A DNA stretch of 64,000 nt. Origin: Propionibacterium sp. (lineage in GTDB: Bacteria > Actinomycetota > Actinomycetes > Propionibacteriales > Propionibacteriaceae). The number at the start of each line of letters is the position of its first letter. Positions within the stretch are counted from its first letter, which is position 1. The translations under genes and the position numbers were made by a program. Positions 39,403 through 48,240 of this stretch are shown piece after piece. The notes under the pieces were generated by a model. That model did no database searches. It was not told the DNA's origin and saw nothing but the letters and a program-made list of their open reading frames with translations. The stretch lies in the NCBI GenBank assembly GCA_012517405.1, contig JAAYVB010000001.1, positions 186,001 to 250,000 of the forward strand, given 5' to 3'.

Positions 39403-41331
39403 TCAGTAGGTGAGGGGGTCGGTGTAGGCGGGCACATCGGTCGACGGAGCGATGCCGTATCGGGGCAATGCCTGCATCATCATCTGGCGTGCGGTTGGAA
39501 AGGCCACGGTGCCACCGTAGTAGCCATTGACCGGTTCGTCGATCACGACGTAGACCAGAATCTGCGGATCCTCCGCAGGGGCGACCGCGACATAAGAACC
39601 CGTGTAGCCGCCGTTGTAGTTGCCGTACTGATCGGCCTTCTGCGCGGTTCCGGATTTGCCGGCCATCCGGTAACCGTCGATCGTCTTCGAATCCGCCGTA
39701 GTCATCTCGGGCGAAGCCACGCTGGCCTCCATCATGTTGACCACGGCCGCCGATGCCTCCGGACTGATGACTCTGCGAGGCTCGGCGCGGTCGAAGCTGA
39801 TAGCGTCTCCGGCCGCCGTGGTGGCGGAGGCGATGACCGTCGGCTGGTGATAGACGCCACCGTTGACGATCGCGGAGATGGCCGACGCTTCCTGCAGAGC
39901 GGTCACCGACAGGCCCTGGCCGAAGGAGATCTGGTCGCGGGTGTAGTCGGCCATATCGGTGCCGGGAAGGATGCCCAGCGCGCCGCCGGTCTCGCCGGGC
40001 AGTTCGATACCGGTGGAGGTACCCAGCCCGAACGACGCCAGGTAGTTCGACAGGGTCGCCTTGTCCATCTGGCGCGCCAACTCGACGGTGCCGATGTTGG
40101 ACGATTGCGCGAGCACACCGCGAGCCGTGAGATCGAGGGTGCCGTGCGACCAGGCATCCCGGATCGGGGCATCACCGGACAGGATCTGCTCGGGCACCTG
40201 CACCTTGGTGTCGGGAGTGATCAAGCCGGCATCGAGCAGGGCGGCCATGGTGAGCACCTTCTGCACCGAACCCGGTTCGTAGGCGTCGGTGACCACGCGG
40301 TTGCCCAGATCGTCCGCGTCGGCCGAGCCCGGATTGTTGGAGTCGAAGGTGGGCACCGTGGCCATCGCGAGGATCTCTCCGGTGTCGACAGCCTGGACCA
40401 CGATGGTGCCGCTCTTGGCCTGCGCACTGGCCACCGCGTTGGCGAGGCTGGTCTCGGCCATCCACTGCAGTTCGGAGTCGATCGTCAAGGTGTAGGTGGC
40501 GCCGTTGACCGGCTCGATCAGGGTGCTGTCGCCCAGCGGAATGGTGCCGTAGCGCGATGACTGGTAGGTCTGCTTGCCATCCGTGCCGCTCAGGTACTGG
40601 TTCTGGCCGTACTCCAGACCCGCGGCGCCCTCATCGTCGTAGTTGACGAAGCCGAGCACATTGGAGGCCAGCGTCCCATTCGGGTAGTAGCGCACCGGGT
40701 CGGGCGCGGAATAGATCCCGTACCAGCCACCGGCGGTCAGCTCGGCTGCCATCTGCTGGTAGACCGCGGCCGAGACCTTGCGGGCGATCAGCTCGTACTG
40801 GTTGGGTCCGCCGTCGGCGGTACGGGTGTCGGTCAGCTGCGTGAGGTAATCGTCCTTGTTCCTGCCCAGATACTTGACCAGGATCTCCGCGATCGCTGCA
40901 GGTGCCTTGTCGGCCTTGGCGCGCTGGTCACTGGTCATGTGGTCCGGGTCATACCCATTGGACGAGATCGAGTACGGATCGGCAATCACCGAGAACGCCG
41001 GCTGCGTCTCGGCCAGCACCTCACCGTTGCGGTCGTAGATCACCCCGCGATCGGCCTTCAGCACCTGCGATTGGCTCAGCTGGGCGGCCGCAGCCTGGGC
41101 ATTGGCGTCCGCATCGATGCCCTGCAGCAGCAGGGCGCGACCCGACGCCAGGCTGATCATGATCGCAACGAAAACGAAGAAGATCGTGATCCGCTTGTTG
41201 GTGGAAGCGATGGGCAATCCGGGACGCGCGCGGCGCCGGGAGTTCTTGCCCATCGGTGTCGCCGTGCGGGACCTGCCGGCTGTCGACGAGCGGCTGGCAG
41301 CGGAGGATCGGGTATTGCGTGGGCTACTCAC
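39403..41331 (-). CDS. ftsI: Septal transpeptidase FtsI (PBP3)
   Basis: FtsI crosslinks septal peptidoglycan. The 642-residue protein has a 45-residue basic tail rich in Ser/Arg, one membrane helix (ITIFFVFVAIMISLASG), a dimerisation domain (ADRGVIYDRNGEVLAET) and a transpeptidase domain. The active-site SxxK lies in EPGSVQKVLTMA, the SxN in SSN, and the KTG-type box in KSGTAQK. No PASTA domains follow. GTG 41331 overlaps the ftsL stop (GTGA). Confidence 0.96.
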   Translation of the reverse strand: MSSPRNTRSSAASRSSTAGRSRTATPMGKNSRRRARPGLPIASTNKRITIFFVFVAIMISLASGRALLLQGIDADANAQAAAAQLSQSQVLKADRGVIYDRNGEVLAETQPAFSVIADPYSISSNGYDPDHMTSDQRAKADKAPAAIAEILVKYLGRNKDDYLTQLTDTRTADGGPNQYELIARKVSAAVYQQMAAELTAGGWYGIYSAPDPVRYYPNGTLASNVLGFVNYDDEGAAGLEYGQNQYLSGTDGKQTYQSSRYGTIPLGDSTLIEPVNGATYTLTIDSELQWMAETSLANAVASAQAKSGTIVVQAVDTGEILAMATVPTFDSNNPGSADADDLGNRVVTDAYEPGSVQKVLTMAALLDAGLITPDTKVQVPEQILSGDAPIRDAWSHGTLDLTARGVLAQSSNIGTVELARQMDKATLSNYLASFGLGTSTGIELPGETGGALGILPGTDMADYTRDQISFGQGLSVTALQEASAISAIVNGGVYHQPTVIASATTAAGDAISFDRAEPRRVISPEASAAVVNMMEASVASPEMTTADSKTIDGYRMAGKSGTAQKADQYGNYNGGYTGSYVAVAPAEDPQILVYVVIDEPVNGYYGGTVAFPTARQMMMQALPRYGIAPSTDVPAYTDPLTY

Positions 41332-41915
41332 GGGTTTACCTCCCCCGCCGCCGGCTGAGTGGTCTCGGAGTTCGTGGACTCGTCGGTCTGCTCGGTGCCG
41401 TCCTGATCGCCAGCCGTCGTCGTGGGTTCGGTCGTGTGTTCGGTGGAGGGCTCGGTGGTGGAGGTCGGCTCGGGCGCGGGCGTCGTGACGGGCACGCTGA
41501 CCGGCGCCGGCGGCACCATGCCCGGCAACTCGTTACCGCTCACCTCGGTGGGCACCCCGAGGATCTCGCCACTCGGCATCTTGATGAACGCCGGATTCGG
41601 GTTGGGCCGCATGCCCAGTGCCCACGCCTGGTCGGCCAGATTCTGGGACGAGCGCAGATCCTGCGCCTGCGCGACCAGAGCGGCTTCCTGGTAGCGCAGC
41701 TCGGCTTCCTGACTCTGTAGCGCCGCCAGCTCACCCGACTGGGTCTGAATCGTGGTCGACAGCACCAGCACTCCGGTGAGTCCTCCGCCGAGCAGCACTG
41801 CGATGAACAGAATGAACGGCAACTGAGCCAGCTGATGAGACTGCCTGGGCACGGCCCGCAGCACTGTCGGCTGGCTGTCCGATCCGGGCGTGATCGGTGC
41901 GTGCAGAGCGCTCAT
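41328..41915 (-). CDS. ftsL: FtsL-like septum protein with long acidic Thr/Pro/Glu-rich tail
   Basis: This 195-residue bitopic protein occupies the ftsL position. It has a 33-residue cytoplasmic part, one membrane helix (LPFILFIAVLLGGGLTGVLV) and an extracellular coiled-coil (residues about 60-95: ALQSQEAELRYQEAAL), as expected for FtsL, which joins FtsB/FtsQ in activating FtsW/FtsI. Residues about 125-195 form a low-complexity Thr/Glu/Pro/Ser tail. Typical FtsL proteins are nearer 100 residues, so this tail is an add-on, perhaps a flexible wall-spanning segment. Its ends overlap rsmH and ftsI. Confidence 0.88.
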   Translation of the reverse strand: MSALHAPITPGSDSQPTVLRAVPRQSHQLAQLPFILFIAVLLGGGLTGVLVLSTTIQTQSGELAALQSQEAELRYQEAALVAQAQDLRSSQNLADQAWALGMRPNPNPAFIKMPSGEILGVPTEVSGNELPGMVPPAPVSVPVTTPAPEPTSTTEPSTEHTTEPTTTAGDQDGTEQTDESTNSETTQPAAGEVNP

Positions 41916-42955
41916 CGGGCCTCCTTGAGGGTGGGCACATGACCGGGACGGATGCGCTTCACCACGCGCAGCCGGGCCGATGCGGCCCTCGGGTTGCTCG
42001 CGATCTCGTCGGCGGTAGGCTTCTCGGCTCCCCGGGTGAGCGGCTCGAATCGGGCCAGCAGCGGCTCGGGAACCACCGGCAACCGCGGCGGCGCGGCGTC
42101 GCTGATGGCCGCGGCGAAGGTCTGCTTGACCAGGCGGTCCTCCAGCGAGTGGTAGGCCAGCACGGCTATGCGTCCGCCGACCGCGAGCCTGCCGAGGGCA
42201 TCGGGCAGCAGCCCGGCCAGGGCGTCCAATTCACCGTTGACTTCGATGCGCAGGGCCTGGAAGGTGCGCTTGGCCGGATGTCCCCCGCCGTGCCGGACGG
42301 CGGCCGGCAGCGCAGCGGAGATCACGTCGACCAGACGGGCCGATCTGCTGAACGGCTCGCGGGCGCGTTCGGTGACGATGGCCCGGGCGATCCGCTCGGC
42401 ATGCGGTTCCTCCCCGTAGCGACGCAGGATCCGCACGAGTTCGGCCTGGCTGGAGGTGTTGAGCACCTGAGCGGCGGTCCGCGGGTTGCGGGCGTCCATC
42501 CGCATGTCCAGCGGCGCATCGGCCGCATAGGCGAAGCCGCGATCACGCTGATCGATCTGCAGGCTCGACAGTCCGAGGTCTGCCAGCAGCGAATTGATCT
42601 CGGCGATGCCCAGATCGTCCAGCACGTCGGCGAGTTCGTCGAAGCGGGCCTGCACCAGCTCAAAGCGTCCGGCGAACCGGTGCAGGGTGCGCTCTGCGAT
42701 CGCCAGAGCGTCGGCGTCCTGATCGATGCCGATCAGCCGGGCATTCGGGCAGTCGGCGAGGATCGCGCTGGCGTGGCCGGCCATGCCGAGAGTGACATCC
42801 ACGTGGATGGCTCCGGGCGTCTGGAGAGCAGGTCCGAGCAGTGCGGTGATGCGTTCGCGCATCACCGGGGTGTGCACGACTGCCCCGTGGTCATCGACGG
42901 CCAGCGGTGCAGGATCGGGCGGGTTACGGGCGGCGACGGGCTCGCTCACATCCAT
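41912..42955 (-). CDS. rsmH: 16S rRNA m4C1402 methyltransferase (RsmH/MraW)
   Basis: RsmH methylates N4 of C1402 in 16S rRNA using S-adenosylmethionine. The 347-residue protein has HTPVMRERITALL, the SAM-binding VDVTLGMAGHASAIL, DQDADALAIAER, GLSSLQIDQRDRGFAYAAD, and the C-terminal LAYHSLEDRLVKQTF. ATG 42955 has a strong ribosome site (GGGAGG at 42960-42965, spacer ACG plus A), which can pair with the loop of the structured RNA just upstream. Confidence 0.96.
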   Translation of the reverse strand: MDVSEPVAARNPPDPAPLAVDDHGAVVHTPVMRERITALLGPALQTPGAIHVDVTLGMAGHASAILADCPNARLIGIDQDADALAIAERTLHRFAGRFELVQARFDELADVLDDLGIAEINSLLADLGLSSLQIDQRDRGFAYAADAPLDMRMDARNPRTAAQVLNTSSQAELVRILRRYGEEPHAERIARAIVTERAREPFSRSARLVDVISAALPAAVRHGGGHPAKRTFQALRIEVNGELDALAGLLPDALGRLAVGGRIAVLAYHSLEDRLVKQTFAAAISDAAPPRLPVVPEPLLARFEPLTRGAEKPTADEIASNPRAASARLRVVKRIRPGHVPTLKEAR

Positions 42956-42980
42956 CGTTCCTCCCGAGCAGTAGTCGTCG

Positions 42981-43086
42981 GCTGTGCCGCCTGGTTTCAA
43001 TCCGGACTCCAGAACCCAGAGCCGCCTGGCATCGGGGAAGTGATGCCAGGAAGCTGTGAGCCCGGATTGAAGCCGGACGACACAGC
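42981..43086 (-). ncRNA. Structured leader RNA upstream of rsmH (mraW RNA motif candidate)
   Basis: Two copies of a 25-base arm (42981-43005 and 43062-43086) pair at 21 of 25 positions and enclose a perfect 9-bp hairpin, CCTGGCATC/GATGCCAGG, whose 8-base loop reads ACUUCCCC on the transcript (43034-43041). Local hairpins are an alternative (CCGG-CUUCAAU-CCGG inside GCUGUG/CACAGC). The known actinobacterial mraW RNA motif lies before mraW (rsmH) and, as I recall, has a conserved CUUCCCC loop; a covariance search should confirm this. The loop bases CUUCCC can pair with the rsmH ribosome site GGGAGG, with one G-U pair. Confidence 0.7.
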
Positions 43087-43126
43087 AGTGTCATTGCCTT
43101 TCTCCGTTCTGGACGAAGCGACCCGA

Positions 43127-43555
43127 TCACAGGATCGGGAAGATCTCTTCGTTCAGCTCGGCGAAGGAGGCCTCCTGCGCAGCGGAGTATTCCTCCCATG
43201 CCTGCGGGTTCCAGACCTCGACCCGATCGATGGCCCCCACCACGACGATGTCCTTGTCCAGACCCGCGTAGTCACGCAGCACGGCCGGCACCGAGATGCG
43301 GCCCTGCTTGTCCGGCACTTCATCGCTGGCCGAGGACGCCAGCATGCGCTGAAAATCACGCACCTGACGCACCGTGGCCGGAGCTGAGGCCATCTGCTGA
43401 GTCTTCGCGACGAACGTGGCCATGGGATAGATCGCCAGACAGCGATCCTGTCCCCTGGTCACCACCAGCCCCTCGGCCAGCTCGTCCCGGAACTTCGCAG
43501 GCAGGAAGAATCGGCCCTTGTCGTCGAGCTTGGGAGTGTGCGTTCCGAGAAACAT
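43127..43555 (-). CDS. mraZ: Transcriptional regulator MraZ
   Basis: MraZ is the DNA-binding regulator at the head of the division and cell-wall cluster, and usually represses its own promoter. The 142-residue protein has two AbrB-like swapped-hairpin domains: GTHTPKLDDKGRFFLPAKFRD and a second half with VPDKQGRISVPAVLRDYAGL. ATG 43555 matches the family start; the open frame upstream contains its operator repeats instead of homology. The 171-bp gap to rsmH holds a structured RNA. Confidence 0.95.
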   Translation of the reverse strand: MFLGTHTPKLDDKGRFFLPAKFRDELAEGLVVTRGQDRCLAIYPMATFVAKTQQMASAPATVRQVRDFQRMLASSASDEVPDKQGRISVPAVLRDYAGLDKDIVVVGAIDRVEVWNPQAWEEYSAAQEASFAELNEEIFPIL

Positions 43556-43590
43556 CGGCACCACCCCCAGCTCCACATCGGGACCTCGTC

Positions 43591-43636
43591 CTCCACTTGG
43601 CCCCACCTTACTCCATTTAGCTCCACCTGCATCCAA
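43591..43636 (-). promoter_or_regulatory. MraZ operator: five in-phase 10-bp repeats
   Basis: On the minus strand the hexamers TTGGAT, GTGGAG, ATGGAG, GTGGGG and GTGGAG recur exactly every 10 bp (forward copies begin at 43591, 43601, 43611, 43621 and 43631). Another in-phase GTGGAG is at 43571. This TGGRN-N5 layout is the established MraZ binding pattern. It lies 36-81 bp upstream of the mraZ start. The rest of the gap to moxR (about 43640-43845) shows no clear signal. Confidence 0.85.
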
Positions 43637-43845
43637 CTCGCTGCCACAATCTCGGCTGTTTCACCACCACGACCGGCCCCGACCGCCGCACGACGGTTCG
43701 CGCGCGCCGGCTGGCGCCCAGCGACCGAACGCGGGGACGTTGGGCGAGCGCGGGTACGATGATTGGCGGCCTGGCAGGTTCCGCAGGCAGGACCGAAAGT
43801 CCGCTGCATGACCGCCAACTCATCTACCGAGGGGATCCCGGTTCC

Positions 43846-44823
43846 GTGACAGCTCAACGTCTCTTGACCCCAAAACTCGACGTCCCGCAGGTACAGCGGA
43901 CCGCTGAGGCCATGCGGACAGCCATCGCGAGCGTCATCGAGGGCAAGACCGAACAGATCGATCTGGCGATCCTGGTGCTGTTCGCCGGCGGTCACCTGCT
44001 CATCGAGGACGTGCCGGGAGTCGGCAAGACCATGCTGGCGAAGGCCCTGGGACGCGCCATCGACTGCCGGGTACGCCGGATCCAGTTCACCCCCGACCTG
44101 CTGCCCTCCGACATCACCGGCGTCTCGGTGTACAACCAGGAGACCCGCGAGTTCGAATTCAAACCGGGCGGCGTCTTCGCGAACATCGTGGTGGGCGACG
44201 AGATCAACCGCGCCTCACCCAAGACCCAATCGGCGTTGCTGGAGGCCATGGAGGAACGTCAGGTCAGCGTCGACGGCCAGACGCATCGGCTTCGTCCGCC
44301 GTTCATGGTGGTCGCCACCCAGAATCCGATCGAGATGGAAGGCACCTATCCGCTCCCCGAGGCCCAGCGCGACCGGTTCATGGCCCGCATCGAGATGGGT
44401 TACCCCACCCGCGGCGCCGAACTCGAGATGCTCAGCGCCCACGGCGCGGCCAATCCGCTGGCCAGCCTGCAGCCAGTCACCGACGGCGCCACGCTGACCA
44501 AACTTGCGGCGGGCATCGGCGAGGTCCACGTCTCGCAGGCCGTCAAGGAATACATCGTCGACATCGTGGACGCCACCCGCTCCAGCAGCGATCTGCGGCT
44601 GGGTGCCTCTCCGCGCGCCGGGCTGCAGCTGCTGCGTGCGGTGCGGGTGCGGGCCGCAGTGACCGGCCGCGACTATGTCATTCCCGACGATGTGCAGGCG
44701 CTGCTCGCCTCAGTGCTTTCGCATCGCGTGCTGCTGACCTCAGCGGCCCGGCTGGCCGGACGCTCGGGTGCGGACGCGGTGACCGCGGCCGCAGCTACCG
44801 TGGCGCTGCCGCGGAGCATCTGA
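43846..44823 (+). CDS. MoxR-type AAA+ ATPase
   Basis: This 325-residue MoxR-family AAA+ ATPase has Walker A EDVPGVGKTMLAKAL, Walker B VVGDEINRASPK, and sensor 1 VVATQNPIEMEGTYPLPEAQ. MoxR proteins are thought to act as chaperones that assemble or activate protein complexes. GTG 43846 (VTAQRLLTPKL) is the likely start, although an in-frame start further up (43759) exists. It is followed 2 bp later by a DUF58 gene and then a transglutaminase, the classic three-gene MoxR unit. Confidence 0.9.
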   Translation: MTAQRLLTPKLDVPQVQRTAEAMRTAIASVIEGKTEQIDLAILVLFAGGHLLIEDVPGVGKTMLAKALGRAIDCRVRRIQFTPDLLPSDITGVSVYNQETREFEFKPGGVFANIVVGDEINRASPKTQSALLEAMEERQVSVDGQTHRLRPPFMVVATQNPIEMEGTYPLPEAQRDRFMARIEMGYPTRGAELEMLSAHGAANPLASLQPVTDGATLTKLAAGIGEVHVSQAVKEYIVDIVDATRSSSDLRLGASPRAGLQLLRAVRVRAAVTGRDYVIPDDVQALLASVLSHRVLLTSAARLAGRSGADAVTAAAATVALPRSI

Positions 44824-44825
44824 TC

Positions 44826-46067
44826 GTGCAGGCCTGGCGCCGCCTCACCCCGCGCGGACGCATCGTCGGCGTCTTCGGCCTGCTGGCCGGTCTGGCCGGG
44901 GTGGTGTTCACCCAGCGCGATCTGTTCTGGCTGGGGGCTTTCGCCTTCGCGGTGGTGATCGGTGCGCTGTTGATGGTCTCCTGGCCGGTCAAGGGGCTGC
45001 GCCACGAACGCCGTCTCGCGGTGACCAGTGTCCCGGTCGGCACCGAGTTCGGAGTCTGGCTCACGCTGACCAGTTCGGGTGGCGGCCTGCCGAGAATGCT
45101 GCATTTCGAGGACGTGGTGCCGCCATCGATGGGTATTCGTCCGCGTTTCGCCTTATCGGGTGGGATTCCATCGGACGGCTACCGAGTCGGCTACCGGCTC
45201 ACCGGAGCCCAGCGCGGCCGCTTCCGGATCGGCCCGTTGCTGGTGCGCAGCCTTGATCCGTTCGGCTTGGCGCGCAATGACATGGCGTTCGTGACCACCA
45301 CCGAGATCGCCGTGACTCCCAAGATCTACGAGCTGGGCGGCTTGCGGGCGGGCAGTTCGGGCTCGTCGGCCGAAGCCCGCAGTGCGCGTGCCGGGCTGGT
45401 CGGTCAAGACGACGTGCTGGTCCGCGAATACCGGCGCGGCGATGACGTGCGGCGGGTGCACTGGCGTTCGACGGCGCGGGCGGGAGAACTGATGGTGCGC
45501 CGCGAGGAACAATCGTGGCAGCCCACCACCCGGCTGCTGGTCGACAACCGGCGCTGCGCTCATGTGGGTGGCGGTCCCGACAGTTCGTTCGAATGGGCGG
45601 TGTCGGCTGCCGCGTCGGCCGGGCTCGCGCTGCTCGGCGCCGGTTCCATCCTGGAACTGGCCGATGCCGACGGGCTGAGCCTCAGCCCGGATTCGGATCG
45701 CAGCGTCCGCTCGCAGCAATTGCTGTACGAACTGACAGATATCACCCTGACCAGCGCAGAGTCGCTGGCCGCCGGACTGTTCGCCGGCGGCGAGAACCGG
45801 CTGCCGAGCTCATCGGTGCTGGCAGTGCTCGGTCAGCTGACCGATGCGGATCTGGCGACCCTGATCGAGGCGACGCCACGATCGGGCTCGGCACACGCCC
45901 TGTTGCTGGACGTGCAGTCGTTCGCGGGAGGCAGCAGCCGCTCGGCGCAGGCCCGATACGCCGTCGAGTTGGCCAACCGCGGCTGGATGGTCACTCTGGT
46001 GACCGGTTCAACGACGGTGCCGCAGGCCTGGACGGCCCTGCACGAGGCCACCGAGGTGCTGGCATGA
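44826..46067 (+). CDS. DUF58 domain membrane protein
   Basis: This 413-residue protein has two adjoining membrane helices near the N-terminus (residues about 12-55) and a von Willebrand A-like DUF58 domain with the hallmark REYRRGDDVRRVHWRSTARAG near residue 200. DUF58 proteins are partners of MoxR ATPases; their molecular role is not established. GTG 44826 starts 2 bp after moxR. Its stop overlaps the next ATG (ATGA), so the set is translationally coupled. Confidence 0.9.
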   Translation: MQAWRRLTPRGRIVGVFGLLAGLAGVVFTQRDLFWLGAFAFAVVIGALLMVSWPVKGLRHERRLAVTSVPVGTEFGVWLTLTSSGGGLPRMLHFEDVVPPSMGIRPRFALSGGIPSDGYRVGYRLTGAQRGRFRIGPLLVRSLDPFGLARNDMAFVTTTEIAVTPKIYELGGLRAGSSGSSAEARSARAGLVGQDDVLVREYRRGDDVRRVHWRSTARAGELMVRREEQSWQPTTRLLVDNRRCAHVGGGPDSSFEWAVSAAASAGLALLGAGSILELADADGLSLSPDSDRSVRSQQLLYELTDITLTSAESLAAGLFAGGENRLPSSSVLAVLGQLTDADLATLIEATPRSGSAHALLLDVQSFAGGSSRSAQARYAVELANRGWMVTLVTGSTTVPQAWTALHEATEVLA

Positions 46068-48223
46068 TCGGCTCGCTGCGCAACTCGATCGCCACGGCTG
46101 TCGCTGCTTTTCTGGGCGCGGTTCCCCTGGTCCAGCTGAGTGCCGACCCCCGGCTGTTGCCCGGCGCGGCTGTGGTGGTGGTCGTCCTGACCGGGCTGGG
46201 CTGGCTGGCTCGCCGGCTGTCCCGCCTGACCTGGCCGGGCACAGTGGCACAGCTGCTGGCGGGCTTCATCATGGTGTGGATCGGATCGGCGTCCGCGTCC
46301 GGCGCGGCCGGCCAGACCCGGCCCTGGCAGGTCTTCGCTCTGACCTGGAATCAGGCCGGCGCGCACATCTACGGCCAGTCGGTCCCGATGGCCGCCGACG
46401 ACGCCACTCTCGTGCTGCTGTTGACCGGCGTCGGCGTGCTCACGATCGCGATCGATCTGGCCTTCATCGCAGTGCGCAGCGTTCTGCTGGCGGCACTGCC
46501 GCTGCTGGGCGGCTATCTCACCTCGATGATCGTGCTGGACGAGGCCGTGGGCATCGGTTCGATCGTGGCGGTCTGCTCAGGCTGGCTGCTACTGCTGGCC
46601 TCCCGCACGATCGATCACGAGCAGCGCTGGCCACGCGGACTCAGCAGCAAGGACGACGCGAAGTTCAATGCGCGCGGCTTCACCGGGCTTGCCGCCGGCC
46701 TGGGGATCGTCTCGATCGCCACCGCAGTGGTTGCGGGCTTGGCGATACCGCCCGATGGCCAGAGCTGGCTGCCCCGGGGCAACGTGGGCAACAATCAGTC
46801 GATCGATCTGATCGACCCCACGATCCAGCTCAACGAGAACCTGCATCGTCCCGACGAACGACCGGTACTGTCGTACACCACCTCGGCCCCGGACGGCGTG
46901 CGGCTGCGCAGCACCGCGTTGACCGCGATGAATGCCGATGGCTGGCAGCTGCAACAGATGGACCTGCTGCCGGGCACCCCGGAGGCACCCTCATTGAGTG
47001 GCACACAGACCCCTGTCACCACGCAGATCGCGATCGGCGATTTCCAGTCGAACTATCTCCCGGCCCCCTATCTCCCGCTGAGCTGGGATGTCGATGGATC
47101 GTGGAGCTACGATCCGCGCACCCTCACCGTGCTCAATGTCGACCGGCGCCGCAACAATCAGGCCGTGGCCGGACTCTCGTACTCGGTCGACAGCCTGCTG
47201 GCCCAGCCCGACGCCGACGAATTGGCGAATGCGACGGCGGACAGCATCGATGACACCGGCCTGGACGACGACGTGCCTTCCGAGATCATCGACCTCGCCC
47301 ATCAGATCACCGACGGCGCGCAAAGCGACGGCGCGAAGGCGCTGGCGCTGCAGAACTGGCTGAACGATCCCGCTCGGTTCACCTACGATCTGAACGCGCC
47401 GGAGGGCACCGGCTACGAGGTGCTGGTGAACTTCTTGTTCAACGACCGTCGCGGATACTGCATCCATTTCGCTTCGTCGATGGCGCTGATGGCCAAAGCC
47501 GTGGGAATCCCGGCCCGAGTCGCGGTCGGGTTCACCGCGGGCACCCAGCAGGCGGACGGCTCCTGGCTGGTAACCTCGCACAATATGCATGCCTGGCCGG
47601 AGCTCTACTTCGCCGGCCTCGGCTGGGTCGGTTTCGAACCGACGGTCTCGCTGGGCAGCCAGCAGCCGCCGCAGACCGAGCCCGCTCCGCAGACCCCCGA
47701 GGCCGAGCCGACTCCGCAGGCGCCGGAGAACCCCGAAGACACTCCCGCTCCCGATGTGCCGGCCCCGCTGCCCTCGCCGATCGCGGGAATATCGATCGAT
47801 CCGCGGGTGCTCGCTGGCATACTGGCCGGCCTGGTGGCCCTGGCAAGCCCAGCGCTGGCGCGGATGGGCATCCGGCGCAAGCGCCTGGCGTCCAGCGACG
47901 CCGGCGACCGGGTGGCCGGCGCCTGGCGCGAGCTGCAGGCAACTGCGGTGGATCTGGGCATGCCCTGGCCCGCGGCGACCCCGCGGCAGGTGGCCGCCAT
48001 GGCGTGGCCCGGGTTGGATGCCGAGGGACGAGCCGCTTTGCGCCGCATCGCCCTACTGGTGGAACGACGACGCTACGCCGCTGCCCCGCCGCCGGTGGCC
48101 GAGGTGGCCACCGATGTGGGCCTGATCAGCGCGCAGTGGTATTCGTCGGTCAGCAAGGGCAGGCGGCTGGCCGCCCGCATGTTGCCCAGATCGCTGTTTC
48201 TCGGACGCAAGAGGCGCGTCTGA
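46064..48223 (+). CDS. Membrane-bound transglutaminase-like (TgpA-type) protein
   Basis: This 719-residue protein has about six N-terminal helices (residues 10-225), an extracellular transglutaminase-core domain, a Pro/Glu/Thr-rich linker (residues about 545-580), one more helix and a cytoplasmic tail with a DUF4129-like look. Cys466 in RRGYCIHFASS and His509 in SHNMHAWPELYF are the catalytic pair. The usual Asp of the third motif (GWVxFDPT) is Glu525 here (GWVGFEPT). The function is probably proteolytic or transglutaminase-like at the cell surface, in concert with MoxR and DUF58. Confidence 0.9.
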   Translation: MIGSLRNSIATAVAAFLGAVPLVQLSADPRLLPGAAVVVVVLTGLGWLARRLSRLTWPGTVAQLLAGFIMVWIGSASASGAAGQTRPWQVFALTWNQAGAHIYGQSVPMAADDATLVLLLTGVGVLTIAIDLAFIAVRSVLLAALPLLGGYLTSMIVLDEAVGIGSIVAVCSGWLLLLASRTIDHEQRWPRGLSSKDDAKFNARGFTGLAAGLGIVSIATAVVAGLAIPPDGQSWLPRGNVGNNQSIDLIDPTIQLNENLHRPDERPVLSYTTSAPDGVRLRSTALTAMNADGWQLQQMDLLPGTPEAPSLSGTQTPVTTQIAIGDFQSNYLPAPYLPLSWDVDGSWSYDPRTLTVLNVDRRRNNQAVAGLSYSVDSLLAQPDADELANATADSIDDTGLDDDVPSEIIDLAHQITDGAQSDGAKALALQNWLNDPARFTYDLNAPEGTGYEVLVNFLFNDRRGYCIHFASSMALMAKAVGIPARVAVGFTAGTQQADGSWLVTSHNMHAWPELYFAGLGWVGFEPTVSLGSQQPPQTEPAPQTPEAEPTPQAPENPEDTPAPDVPAPLPSPIAGISIDPRVLAGILAGLVALASPALARMGIRRKRLASSDAGDRVAGAWRELQATAVDLGMPWPAATPRQVAAMAWPGLDAEGRAALRRIALLVERRRYAAAPPPVAEVATDVGLISAQWYSSVSKGRRLAARMLPRSLFLGRKRRV

Positions 48224-48240
48224 GCGGCCGGTCGGCGGCT

